From: Pratylenchus scribneri
Taxonomy: Eukaryota > Nematoda > Chromadorea > Rhabditida > Pratylenchidae
Direction: 5' to 3'
NCBI GenBank assembly: GCA_030063045.1
Contig: JAQSEB010000142.1
Coordinates: 558,001 to 622,000 of the forward strand
DNA: 64,000 bases
Shown in pieces: positions 12,601 through 22,505 of the stretch. The notes beneath the pieces were generated by a model. That model had not been told where the DNA came from, searched no databases, and saw only the letters and a program-made list of their open reading frames with translations. Each line of letters begins with the position of its first letter. Position 1 is the first letter of the stretch. Position numbers and translations under genes: made by a program.

Positions 12601-13269
12601 AGCTAAATAGTTTTCAGCATGAATACTGGGACGAAAATGGTCGTTGGTTTGGCATGTCAATCCAAATGCGATTCAAACAATCGGAAGGTAAAATAATTTT
12701 TAAATTAATTTTTAAAAAATTAAATAAGTTTAAGAAAATGTGCAAAATATAGGAAATAAAAATTCATTTTTTAACATTTTTATTAAAAATTAAAAAAAAT
12801 AAAAACATGAAAAAATATAGCCGATTTTAAAGTATCATTGAAAGGAATTTGTACTCAAAATTAAAAATTCTTAGAAATAATTATATTAGATTAGAATTAA
12901 ATGGGAATAAATTTAATTTACCAAAAAAAAATTACTGAATTTACCAAAATTTTTTGTGTCAAAAATAATTTATTTTTAGGACACATAATTGGCTTTAATG
13001 AAAATTTCGGCTAAATTCAGTCATTTATTTAAGTAAATTAATACTCTTCCCAATTAAAAATATTTTTATAAATTTAAAAAAAAAATTCAATTTTTTAAGC
13101 TGAAAGCTGGCGCAAAGTGGAATATGCATTCAAGGATTATCCAGCTGGGATGCGCTATTTGAAATTATATTGTGAGGGATATGGATGCATCCAAAATGGG
13201 GAAATCCAATATGGAATTAAATTGGCCAATTGTTCAGTGAAGGCATTGTGCGAGAAAAATGCGAAATGA
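9604..13269 (+). CDS. F-box protein with FBA domain (FBXO2/FBXO6-like)
   Basis: Predicted substrate receptor of an SCF ubiquitin ligase. In the family the FBA domain binds N-glycosylated client proteins in the cytosol. Six exons join in phase: 9604-9696, 9953-10185, 10261-10414, 11089-11259, 12618-12687, 13100-13269, giving 296 aa, the usual length for FBXO2/6. Residues 1-45 are a degenerate F-box (LILLRVPVKDLIGKCTQVSP, QWNRI, FWRKK). The FBA domain follows with MALKYCFKRNFIKDLW, LTLDPRWEPLVN, the YRPAIVVTEMVGNRRDCDSLY block and KVEYAFKDYPAGMRYLKLYC near the end. F-box signal is weak, so SKP1 binding is inferred. Intron 4 (1.36 kb) carries three separate foldback elements. Confidence 0.9.
11471..12192. 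mobile_element. Foldback element with tandem CATTTGCGCCG arms, in FBA-gene intron 4
   Basis: The left arm (about 11471-11635) and right arm (about 12035-12192) are tandem runs of a 15-bp-like unit (GACATTTGCGCCGCC) in opposite orientation, around a unique AT-rich centre. The outer ends (GGTACGGTG... and ...GGTTAGCCGACA in reverse) resemble the elements at 34.1 and 39.65 kb. No clear target duplication was found. Confidence 0.65.
12195..12345. repeat. Short foldback with GATGAAGAAGA arms
   Basis: A palindrome: TGCAGTTTACGGGATG...GATGATGAAGAAG is matched in reverse by CTTCTTCATCTTCATC...CATCCCATAAACTGCA. A relative lies at 51240-51410 between the two PUR-like genes. Confidence 0.7.
12473..12594. 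mobile_element. hAT-like miniature element C (122 bp)
   Basis: TIRs CAGGGTTGTCGCGGA and the complement of TCCGCGGCAACCCTG agree at 14 of 15 positions. The flanking 8-mers ATACTAAA (12465-12472) and AGACTAAG (12595-12602) match at 6 of 8, suggesting an aged target duplication. It lies 23 bases upstream of the intron 4 splice acceptor. Confidence 0.7.
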
Positions 13270-14216
13270 ATTGATGAAAAGAATATTCGGAATCGATTTT
13301 AATTTTATTTTTAACCCTAATTTGATCAGATCCAATTCTAAAGCAACATATCCTACATTAATCCATTATTAAAAATTAAAAGTTTGATCGAATTATTTGC
13401 TGAATCTTTTTACATTAAAATAATAATTGTATAAAATTTCCAAATTTCATTAGGAAATTTAAATTCTAAATTAAATTTATAATAAATTTTCGTTGTTCTT
13501 CACAATTTGCTTTGCTTGTCGCCTTTCCCTTTTGAATTTTAATTCAATGAGTTTATTTTATTTAATAGAAGTAAAAAAGCCGTTAATATACTTTTTCTTT
13601 TTCGCATCGATCGGTACTTCTATAGTTTGTATCCTGTTTTTTGAAAAGTGCTTGGTCCCCCGTTTTGGGTCTAGAGTTTTTGATTAGGAATTTGGTCAAG
13701 GATACACGTAAGATTATTTTTACCCCATCCTAACCCAAACCTGACTGACCCTAACCCAAAAACTGATAAACCAAAGGGGGACCAAGCACTTTTCAAAAAA
13801 GAGGAGACAAACACAGAAGTACCAAAATCTGCTTATAGATAACCAAAAAGTACAGAAAGTTTAATTGGAAGAATAATAACAAATCCGATTAAAAAGCCCT
13901 ATCAGCAGAATTTGGATGGTCCAATTCTATAATTAAATTAGTAAAATTCTTACAAAATTCCCTGCTTATCGAAAGTTGCGAATCGTTGCTTTCTGTTCTT
14001 GAATACTTTTCTGTCGAATGCATCTTTACAATAATTCTATCAAACAAAAATCAATAAAATGATCGCCATTTAGCAATAAATTAAACAATTACATCTTTCA
14101 ACATAAATCGATTTATCATAAAATTAATCAAAATCATTGTTGAATTTTTTGAATAACAATTAAGAAAATTTGGAAATCTTCCCACAAGGACAGCAGCGAA
14201 TTTCTTTCGACTACTT
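13270..14216. other. Intergenic between FBA and kinase genes
   Basis: Holds the palindromic element at 13613-13823; otherwise AT-rich DNA with no gene recognised. The two flanking genes converge here, so both 3' UTRs lie in this stretch. Confidence 0.5.
13613..13823. mobile_element. GGTACTT foldback element, copy P1
   Basis: Starts GGTACTTCTATAGTTTGTAT and ends with the matching inverted arm ...GACAAACACAGAAGTACC. The inner arms are AAAAGTGCTTGGTCCCCC / GGGGGACCAAGCACTTTT. Same family as 28157-28392, 35618-35840, 38938-39178 and 41473-41683. No target duplication is visible at this copy. Confidence 0.75.
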
Positions 14217-15304
14217 TTATGTCCGATTTTTTGGATGAATTGATGTTTTCCCGTTCGGTACTGGTTTATCCTCATTAATAATATTCTCCATCTTATCATC
14301 ATTTTCACCATTCTTTTCACTGACATTTTCATCTTCAATCACAAATTTCGCATTTTTGGCCCATTCAACACTTCCAATGGTATTTTTTTTGATAATCTCT
14401 TTTAAAATATTTTTTGCCTCATAAATTTCAAGCCTTTTTTCCACATTCCCATCGAACTGTCAAATATTATAATTATAATAAAAATTTTCAAAATTCACTT
14501 ACAATATCCTTTAAATATTCTTGAATTTCGCCAGCCGTCGGTCTCTCCTCTGGATTCAGCAAAAAGATTGACTAAAAATATTTAGAAAAATTTAACAAAT
14601 TGGAGTTAATAAGAATAAGTAAATATGTCTAAAATATTCAATGCTAGCACAAATAGTTTTTTCCTTTACTTACCTCCAATAATACGTGAATATGAGGAAA
14701 TTCCTTCTCAACAATGGCCATAAATTCTTTTGCCACTTTTTCACAGTCTTCCTTTTGATTTTTATCAGGCAAATCAGATTCTATTTTGCTGAATATAATT
14801 GCGAGAATCTCAAGCAAATTTGGCTTTTTCTTCCCATTGCCATTCCATTCATTCCGCAATTTTTTCGCCTTAATTTGTGGAGTGGCCAAGAGGATTTGGC
14901 AAATCAACACACCAAATGACCAAATATCCGCTTTTATGCTAATGCTAATTTCATTTGATTCAATTTCAATCTAAGAGGAAATGTAATAATAATAAATTCA
15001 TAATCAAATTATATAATGAGTGAATAATTGACATAAATGGAGTCTATATATTTGGTCCCAACGCAAAGCGATCCTATAATTTATGGTTTATGGTGTTATG
15101 CATTTTTTCATTTTTTTAAAAAAGAACCATTTCTATAACTAAATTGGCATTTTGATCACTTATATTTGGCCATAATAACCTAACCTTATAGCCGTCGATA
15201 TCGATGGCAAAATAGTTATCTACATTTAAAAATGGGCATTCATAACTCCGCCATAAAAAAGATTCAATGGCTGATATGATCTTGACTTGCAAAACCATAG
15301 TCAT
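14217..15304 (-). CDS. Divergent protein kinase, C-terminal lobe (5' end unresolved)
   Basis: Kinase-domain protein. Confident exons on the minus strand: 14674-14970, 14503-14571, 14217-14456, all phase 0; an upstream exon ends at 15185 and begins somewhere between about 15260 and 15304. Visible subdomains: a WRSYECP stretch in the position of the usual APE motif, then ADIWSFGVLICQILL (subdomain IX) and SIFLLNPEERPTAGEIQEYL (subdomain XI), followed by an acidic, Lys-rich tail ending KTSIHPKNRT. The N-lobe, HRD and DFG motifs were not found in a convincing exon, so activity is uncertain and a pseudokinase is possible. The coordinate range covers only what can be supported. Confidence 0.62.
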
Positions 15305-15511
15305 TGATGGTTTTTGATGGCAAAAATTTTATTAAAGACTTTTGGAATAGTTTTTGCGAACCCATTTTTATTGATTAGTGCTCTCTGCTCGCCCACATAG
15401 AGATGCGTTAATTAATCAACTTTTTATCCTATAAAATATTCTTATTTTAAACAATTAAAAATGTTGATAAGCAATCATTTCTTTAAAGTTCAATAGCCAA
15501 TTGGCGAGATA

Positions 15512-15690
15512 CTAATTTTCCCGTTCCCTCACCTTTCCACTTTCATTGTATTTTTTAATTTTTCGGCAAAATTTTTTATGTTCTGGGCTTGAATAAAATT
15601 TGCCAAATGCATCCGAGTATTTGGTTTTATTTTTCTTTTCATTTGGTGGTCGGCAGATATAAATCCTTTTGTAAAATATATTCTTTAGTT
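15512..15690 (-). CDS. Possible exon of the kinase gene or of an unknown gene
   Basis: Open stretch KNIFYKRIYICRPP...KKYNESGK ending at a good donor (GGAAAG|GTGAGG on the minus strand). It is Lys-rich and not recognisable as a kinase N-lobe. A join to the exon ending at 15185 could not be made with a clean acceptor. Included only because of its donor and open frame. Confidence 0.22.
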
Positions 15691-16355
15691 TAAAATTTAT
15701 TAAAATTGATTCATAATTAGAGAACGGATTGCTAACGTGTCTCGGCCTAGACATTCCGAGACTGAACGTGACCGAAACTGGACCGAGAATCTCGGCAGAT
15801 GTGTCGATCTGTCTACTCGAGAAAAATAAGATTTTTAGGTTGATTTTTTCCAATTTATTGAATCAATACTTAAATTTTTTCTTTAAATTATATAATTGTG
15901 TCTTAATTTTTCATTTTTTAAATATATATGTTTTTGAAAATTTTTAAATTTGACTTTGGAAATTCTTTTATCGGTCGAGATCTCGAGATTTTTGAACCCA
16001 GAGGTTTTTGTGGTCTAAAGCCAGTTTCTGATTTATTAGAAGCCAAAAACTTTATATTTGTACCATTGTTGAATCGACCTAGCACCGTTGAATTGTCCTG
16101 ATATTATTTGGTTTTTTCCATATTTTTAAATTAGTAAAACTCCAAGTTAAAAGAAAAAAAATCCAAAAACTTGTTTTGAATTTTTCCATTCAGATAAAAA
16201 TTGAATGGAACAAAAATATATGTGATTTTCAATGCATTTTTTAAAATTGTTCTAATTTAAATTCATGTTATTTTAAAATGACTATTTGTTGTTTTTCTAA
16301 ATTTGCGTGCCTTCTTTTCTTTTTTGATCTTCTCAATCAATTTGTTCATTTCATC

Positions 16356-17071
16356 TCACATGCTCACATCTGCCAACAATTTTCCATCGCCAGCAAATTC
16401 GGCCGGATTCAATTGCACAAATTTAATGTAAATTCGAGCGGATGGCACTTGAAGCTGTGAAAGAGAATAATTATATTTATTTAAATATGGTATTTATAAA
16501 TGACTTTAAATTTATATTTTGCCTAAAATTTGGCAGTGAAATCCAAAGCTTCTAACTAATCTAACTTAAATCGAACACTGTATTTTTATAATTAATTTAG
16601 GCTTAAAAGCCCCATTTTCTTAAAAATATATAGTGAAATTCGAAAATAAGAATTCTACCAACCTGGCTGGCCAAGAATTCGGTCAATTCAGCGGCAATTT
16701 TTGCTTTTGCCGATGAATCGAAGCCACTCAGTGTATGCATTTGAACCAAAATGAAAGGGTCGGTGGATTCGAACAAATAGCCATCGCCGAAGTTGATGAA
16801 AACCTGAGAGGATGAAAAAAATTGTTTAAATTTGTAAAGAAAATTCGAATAAATTTTTTTAGAAATTTTTCAGATTTAATTTCGATTTTACTTTGATTTT
16901 TGACTTAAATTTTATTCGTTTGGCTTGAAAATAAATTTTTAACCAAAATTAGGGCCTCACCATTGTTTTGTCATGTTCTGTCAAATCGGCCATAAATTTT
17001 GATGTTTTGGCCAGAAAATCTGCCGGTATTGCCGATCGCTCCGAATTTGTGCTGATGTAGAGGGTTGGCAT
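16356..17071 (-). CDS. MIF / D-dopachrome tautomerase-like protein
   Basis: Small trimeric tautomerase-fold protein; nematode relatives are cytosolic or secreted without a signal peptide and can act as MIF mimics. Three phase-0 exons on the minus strand: 16961-17071, 16663-16803, 16356-16454, giving 116 aa against 114-120 for the family. The catalytic Pro directly follows the start Met (MPTLYISTNSERSAIPADFL). The central block is FILVQMHTLSGFDSSAKAK and the C-terminal helix/strand VPSARIYIKFVQLNPAEF. By my alignment the active-site Lys32 equivalent is not Lys (TEHDKT), and the CXXC motif of mammalian MIF is absent. Family membership is clear; enzymatic activity is not. Confidence 0.86.
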
Positions 17072-18420
17072 TGATAATGATTTTTATTTTTAATTTATTT
17101 CTACTTTATAAAGGAAAAAACAATTTTTTGAAAAATATTTTTATGAATTATTAAAAAGCAGTTTTTGAGGAAAAATTTTCGATCCCTCCGAACAATAATC
17201 CTATACAAAATCTTTAAATCCAGCTTTTCATAATGGACAGAAAAAATGGCATAGGCTACGAAAATGATTTAGGCAAAAAATAAATTTAGGGACGAAAAAT
17301 TTTTCTTTTTTAAATGTCAATTAATGATTAAAGAATTTAAAATGTTTTATAGAATTTAAGCATTTTATCGAACTCAATTTGATATGAAATAAAACTTAAA
17401 TTTTTTTTGAAATGTTAAAAATTGTTAAGAACGAACGATGATTTTTTAACTCGGTTTTAAATTTCATTTTTTAAAAAGCATGAATATGAATATATTTGAC
17501 GTGATTTTTGAACAGAGATAACATTGTAATTTGATAAGTTATAATATTATTTTCAAAACATATGTTTAAAAACATAGAGCATCACAACGTTGGCAATTCG
17601 ACGAATAGGAAAATAATAATCATTGAATGGTAAAGAATTAACGAAAAATATTTTAATTTTTCCAATAATTGAACTTAATTTTTATGGTTAATTATTGGGT
17701 TGGCCTCAGTTAAATTTTGTCTCATTTCTTTCAAAAAAATAAATTTTTGATTGAATTAAAAACTGAAAGTGAAAATTTTTTATTTTAAAAAATAAACGAT
17801 AAATATGAAAAATAAAACGAAAATTTCTTAAATACCAAAAATGGGATTTTTCCGAAATTATAGTTTAAAAGAGACCAACCTTTGCCAATTGCCATCATAA
17901 AATTTTTAACGTTATTCCAATTCCAATATTTGACTTTATTTGTCGCTTAGCTTTTCTGCGCTGTTAATTCAATCCATTTTTCTACTTTCCATTTTCATTT
18001 TTTTTTTCATTTTTAATTTTATAAAATATTTCCAAATTTTTAATTTCCAGCCAATCTATACTTTTTGGCCCCTATATTTTTTTGGTCATCAATTTTCCTA
18101 TCTTTCATCCATTTAAAAAATTTTCCCCCATTTGAACCAATTTAATATTTTTATTTTGTTTTGTTCAAGTTCAATGTTCATCCGTTCAATTTTCAGCCAA
18201 ACAATCTTTCCCATCATTTAAAAACATGCCCCATCCACATCCATTTTACGTTTTACTTTTACTCTCCATTTATTTTCATCAATCTTCCACGCATTTATTA
18301 TTCGCCCATTACAATTTATTAAATTGTTGATCGAGTAGATTGAAAAGGAGACAATTGTGGAGGACGGGAGATAGCCATGGGAAATATGGCCGAGAGGAAA
18401 TGAAGGGGCATTTGGAGACA
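17072..18420. other. Intergenic, no gene recognised
   Basis: Upstream of the MIF-like gene. Low-complexity A/T DNA with no exon-like open segment bordered by good splice sites. The TTTTTCATTTT-rich zone at about 17960-18250 has no clear repeat unit. Confidence 0.45.
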
Positions 18421-18473
18421 GAGATAGGGATATTTGTATACTTTCTCTGCCCATTTTTGAATACAAAAGGATC

Positions 18474-19299
18474 CAGGGCTACCATAATACCGGGGAAACC
18501 CGGCATTTCCCGGGTTTTTGATGTCCCGGCCGGGGTTTTGCCGGGGTTTTGAAAGTGCCGGGTTTTTTGCCGGGTTTTTCATATTTTGCCGGGTTTTGCC
18601 ATGTTTTTAAATTTTTAGCTAAATTTTTCGCTGCGCGGCCATTTTTGGGTCTAATTTTTCGCTGCGCGGCCATTTTTGGGTCTAATTTTTCGCTGCGCGG
18701 CCATTTTTGGGTCTAATTTTTCGCTGCGCGGCCATCTTTGGGTCTAATTTTTCGCTGCGCGGCCATTTTTGGGTCTAATTTTTCGCTGCGCGGCCATCTT
18801 TGGGTCTAATTTTTCGCTGCGCGGCCATCTTTGGGTCTAATTTTTCGCTGCGCGGCCATTTTTGGGTCTAATTTTTCGCTGCGCGGCCATTTTTAGCTAA
18901 TTTTTCTTCCAATCAGGGCCCATTTTTAGCTATTTTTTCTCCCTATCAGGGCTTTTTTAGCTACTTTTTCTACCTATCAGGGCCATTTTTAGCTAATTTT
19001 TTTCCTTCCTTCGCGGCTTTTTCTGGCTAAACTTTTTGACGGCAGACCGATTTTTAAAGCTTATGATATCTTTATTTCATAACGCACATGCTCAAAAAGT
19101 CAATTAAAAATATGCTCAAAAAGTCAATTAAAAATATAAATCTGAAGTAGAAAATTTTTACAAGCTTTTACTAAATTGCATTTTAACACGTTTTAAAAGA
19201 TGCCGGGTTTTTACCGGGGTTTTGAAAATTTTTGCCGGAGTTTTGCCGGGTTTTTAGACCCGAATGCCGGGGTTTTGACTTTTGGAGATGGCACCCCTG
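18474..19299. mobile_element. hAT-like element D (826 bp), nested
   Basis: The ends CAGGGCTACCA and TGGCACCCCTG are imperfect TIRs, flanked by a perfect 8-bp duplication AAAGGATC (18466-18473 and 19300-19307). CCGGGG/CCCGGG-rich arms surround a 30-bp tandem array. No transposase was found. Confidence 0.88.
18623..18895. repeat. 30-bp tandem array inside element D
   Basis: About nine near-identical 30-bp units containing CGCTGCGCGGCCATYTTTGG. The core CGCTGCGCGGC is also present in elements A and F. Confidence 0.9.
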
Positions 19300-21246
19300 A
19301 AAGGATCCCTTTTATGGTTTGTCAAATTTCGGGTTTGGGTCAGTCAGGGTTAGTTTAGGGATAGCATAAAGTAAGAATCATCTTACGTTTATCCTAAACC
19401 CAAACCCCAACCCAAATCCTAACCACTCAAAGGGGGGCGCACACAAAGTATACAAGTACCGAGAAAGGAACAGATGAAATTGAGAATTTGGCCTAAATGA
19501 TGGCGGGAAAGAAGGCTCAAGGAGGAAAATGGCCAAGAGAGCCTTTAATTGTCCCTTTCTGCTGCTGCTGTTCCTCTATTACGCCGTCCTTTGAGCTCAT
19601 TTTTCCCTTAAGCCATTTTACGCTTTGATCTTCCTTTTCCATTGCGGTGTCCCCCCTTCATTTTCTTTTGTGACCGTGGACCAAATTCCCACCCATTTAT
19701 TTTCCCCTAGGCCATATTATTATACCTTTTATCTTTTCCATCATTTTCCATTCCATATGCTTCAGGGAATGGAGGAGAGATCAAAAAGCAAAAACAAATG
19801 GGAATATGGCCTAGGGGAAATGAATGAAAATGGAGGAAAAAATTAATGGGGGAATATGGGAAAATAGAAGAAAGATGAGTGCCGACAAATGGATGATTGC
19901 TTTATGGCTTGATGGACACGAAAAAGTATAGATGTGCAATAAAAGATAATAAAGGCCGGGAAAAATGTGGGGCACCGGGGTTTGGGGGGTCACCGGACGC
20001 AATTTATTTTAAAATAAAAATGTTCTGCAAAAAATGTGTGCACAATTTTAGATTTGATGGGGAAAACTTTTGCTGGGAACGGCCGGCAAAAAACAACGGG
20101 ACGATGGATGGATGTGCACAAATGGTCGGTCGGTGAGGCAAAACAAAACAATTCATCAACATCAACATCGCCGACACCATATTTTTGCCTCGGCCATATT
20201 TCTCCTTCTCTTCCTCCGCTTCCGTCCCACATTCCCCCCACCGATCGCCTTCCCCATCCCAATTGCCCCAGTTTTTTTCCATTCACATTTTCCCCATTTA
20301 ATTAAGTAATAAAAAGTAGTTTATTTGGTGGCGTTGGAAAGCCAATGGTCCACTCAATAAGGCTCCCCATTAATTTTATTGTTTATTAGTTAGGATTTGG
20401 CCTCAATTTCATTCTCTAAGCTGGGAATTGGCCTTCATTCATTCTCCTCCTTCCACTTTTTCGATCGCTTTTCTCAATTTCTTTAGTTTTCCACAGCATC
20501 AAATTTTTGAAAGATGTATTAAAATCATCCATTTGGACGAATTAAACCATTTAATAAAGCCACATGGTCCACATCTTCTCTCTAAGACCTTACATTAATT
20601 TCACTCCTTTTAGGCCTTAATCAATGGATCATGGAGCTTTTGGCTAGGATTTAATCTTAATTTAGCTTTAGGTTATTGGAGGATGTTAATAATTTTTATT
20701 TTATTTTCTTCTAAGTTCTAGTCACTCTAAATTTCAAATTTTTTTTTTCGAAAAAAAATATTTTCAAGATTTCAACAATTATACTAGTTTTCGCCAGTCA
20801 CGTTTTCCCCATTAAATGATGTAAAATGGTTTATTTGGGCGAATTTATTGGGAAAGCCATATGGTCCACATCCCTCTCCATTAAGAAAGATCCACATTAA
20901 TTTCACTCTTGAATTGTTTACGAATGTATCAACGCATTTATTAGCGAGGATTTGCGATTTGGCTTCGATTTTAGCTTTGATTTTAGTAATTTCTTCTCCC
21001 AAAATTGACCAATTTTCCATTTTACTCATTACTTATTATTTGCTAAATTTAATTTTTAACTTTGAGGATAATTCACAGCCATTTTACCCTAAAAATTAAC
21101 TCAAGATCAGCAAAACCAAAATTTTGCCCGAAATATAGAGATTCATTCACTAAACTTTCTATGGGTTTTTTGATATCTTTTAATTTTCTGGTTGCCCCAT
21201 TCCCAATCCAAATCGTCCAAGAATTTTGAGTTTTTCTTCAGTCATC

Positions 21247-21515
21247 CCAAAGAACTCACCAAAAAAAAATTCCATCCATATCTTATATTTAATATGGCTT
21301 CCTAACTTCCAATCTCAATCGAAAAGATTTGTCCTTCATTTATCCCAAAGAACTCACCAAAAAAAAATTCCATCCATATCTTATATTTAATATGGCTTCC
21401 TAACTTCCAATCTCAATCGAAAAGATTTGTCCTTCATTTATCCCAAAGAACTCACCAAAAAAATTCCATCCATATCTTATATTTAATATGGCTTCCTAAC
21501 TTCCAATCTCAATTT
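21247..21515. repeat. 98-bp tandem repeat, about 2.7 copies
   Basis: The unit from CCCAAAGAACTCACC through TTGTCCTTCATTTAT repeats nearly identically, with only length change in the A-run. Confidence 0.88.
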
Positions 21516-21886
21516 TCCCCTAGGTTATATTCCCCTTTGAGCTCTTATTCATTTTCCAGATTTTTCCCATTTCTTAAGCCAATCTTCATTTCCCCCTAGG
21601 CATTATTCCTTTTCCATTCATTTTCCCATAGGCAATATTCTCCTTTGATGTTCTGCTTTGATCTCCTTCTTTTATTTTTTCTAAGCAATATTTCACATTG
21701 GCCATTTTCGACATAGACATCAGACGTTTCAACATTTTTATATTCTTAATTAATTTAGTGATTCGATCCTTTCTTAACCCACTTTTTGATAAAATAATTT
21801 TTCTCAATGTAAAAAATTCATTTCTGAATTCCAGCAGGGATTCACTTTTGGAACTTTCCATGGGAATTAGAATAATAATATCCATC

Positions 21887-22076
21887 TACCGTATTTATTC
21901 GATTAGAAGCCCAGTCAGGAGCCCACTCATCGAAAAATTCATGTCAAAAATAACCAATTTAGAGGTGAAATTAAGCCGAAATAAGCATTTTTGTCTCTAA
22001 AATTTTTGAAAACTCCCCACCTTGGAGGGCTCTGAAATTTATAAGCCTATGGGCTTCTAATAGAATAAATACGGTA
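21887..22076. mobile_element. TA-flanked MITE, copy 1 (TACCGTATTTATTC family)
   Basis: Ends TACCGTATTTATTCGATTAG and CTAATAGAATAAATACGGTA are inverted copies. Same family as 62068-62214 and 62566-62814. TA termini fit a Tc1/mariner-type MITE. Confidence 0.82.
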
Positions 22077-22505
22077 TTCTCGGAATATTTGCCAGTTGCC
22101 ACTTGCCAGCCTTCCCTTCCAATTCATCCATGATTCATTTATAAAAATTTAACCAGCATTCATCACTAGGATCCCTTTCAAAACCTCCTTCCTTAAAAGC
22201 CAGAAATAGATCTACCACATGTTGATTGTTGATCAACACACACACAGAACTCACCATTTTCAGATCCGATAAATTAATTGGTCTAGCTAATCATTTAAAT
22301 TTAAAGCCATATGGTCAATTCCGACTCAATCCCCCTTTGATCAAATTGTCCGTTTTAAATTTGTCTTATGAGTTCCAAAATTTTATTCCATTGAACATTT
22401 TCCATCTATTTTAGTTTAATTGCATGAATAATTTTATTGCAAATTTAGAAAAGTTTTCCCTTCATCTCAACAAATTAATTGCCACCTTTTTTGTCTACTC
22501 AAAAA

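Larger units (their letters stand above)
18429..19460. mobile_element. GGTACTT-family foldback P7, split by element D
   Basis: The left end (ATTTGTATACTTTCTCTG) matches the complement of the right end (CACACAAAGTATACAAGTACC). The flanking 8-mers GAGATAGG (18421-18428) and GAGAAAGG (19461-19468) agree at 7 of 8. The element is interrupted at 18474-19299 by hAT-like element D. Confidence 0.65.
19469..22505. other. Gene-poor region with foldback and dispersed repeats
   Basis: No coding exon could be supported. The stretch at about 19690-19830 is a palindrome (TTTTCCCCTAGGCCATATT / AATATGGCCTAGGGGAAA). Blocks at about 20300-20370, 20530-20620 and 20815-20920 share words such as AAGCCAnATGGTCCACATC and ATTAATTTCACTC. 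A tandem repeat lies at 21247-21515 and a TA-type MITE at 21887-22076. Short ORFs (up to about 100 codons) look like chance. Confidence 0.45.

Noticed and set aside
19811..20309. Several overlapping 60-100-codon ORFs on both strands
   Set aside because: They overlap in several frames, lack splice context and coincide with palindromic repeat DNA.
22479..22505. Upstream extension of the LBP start
   Set aside because: The extension begins at TTG, not ATG, and the ATG at 22506 is directly followed by a proper signal peptide.
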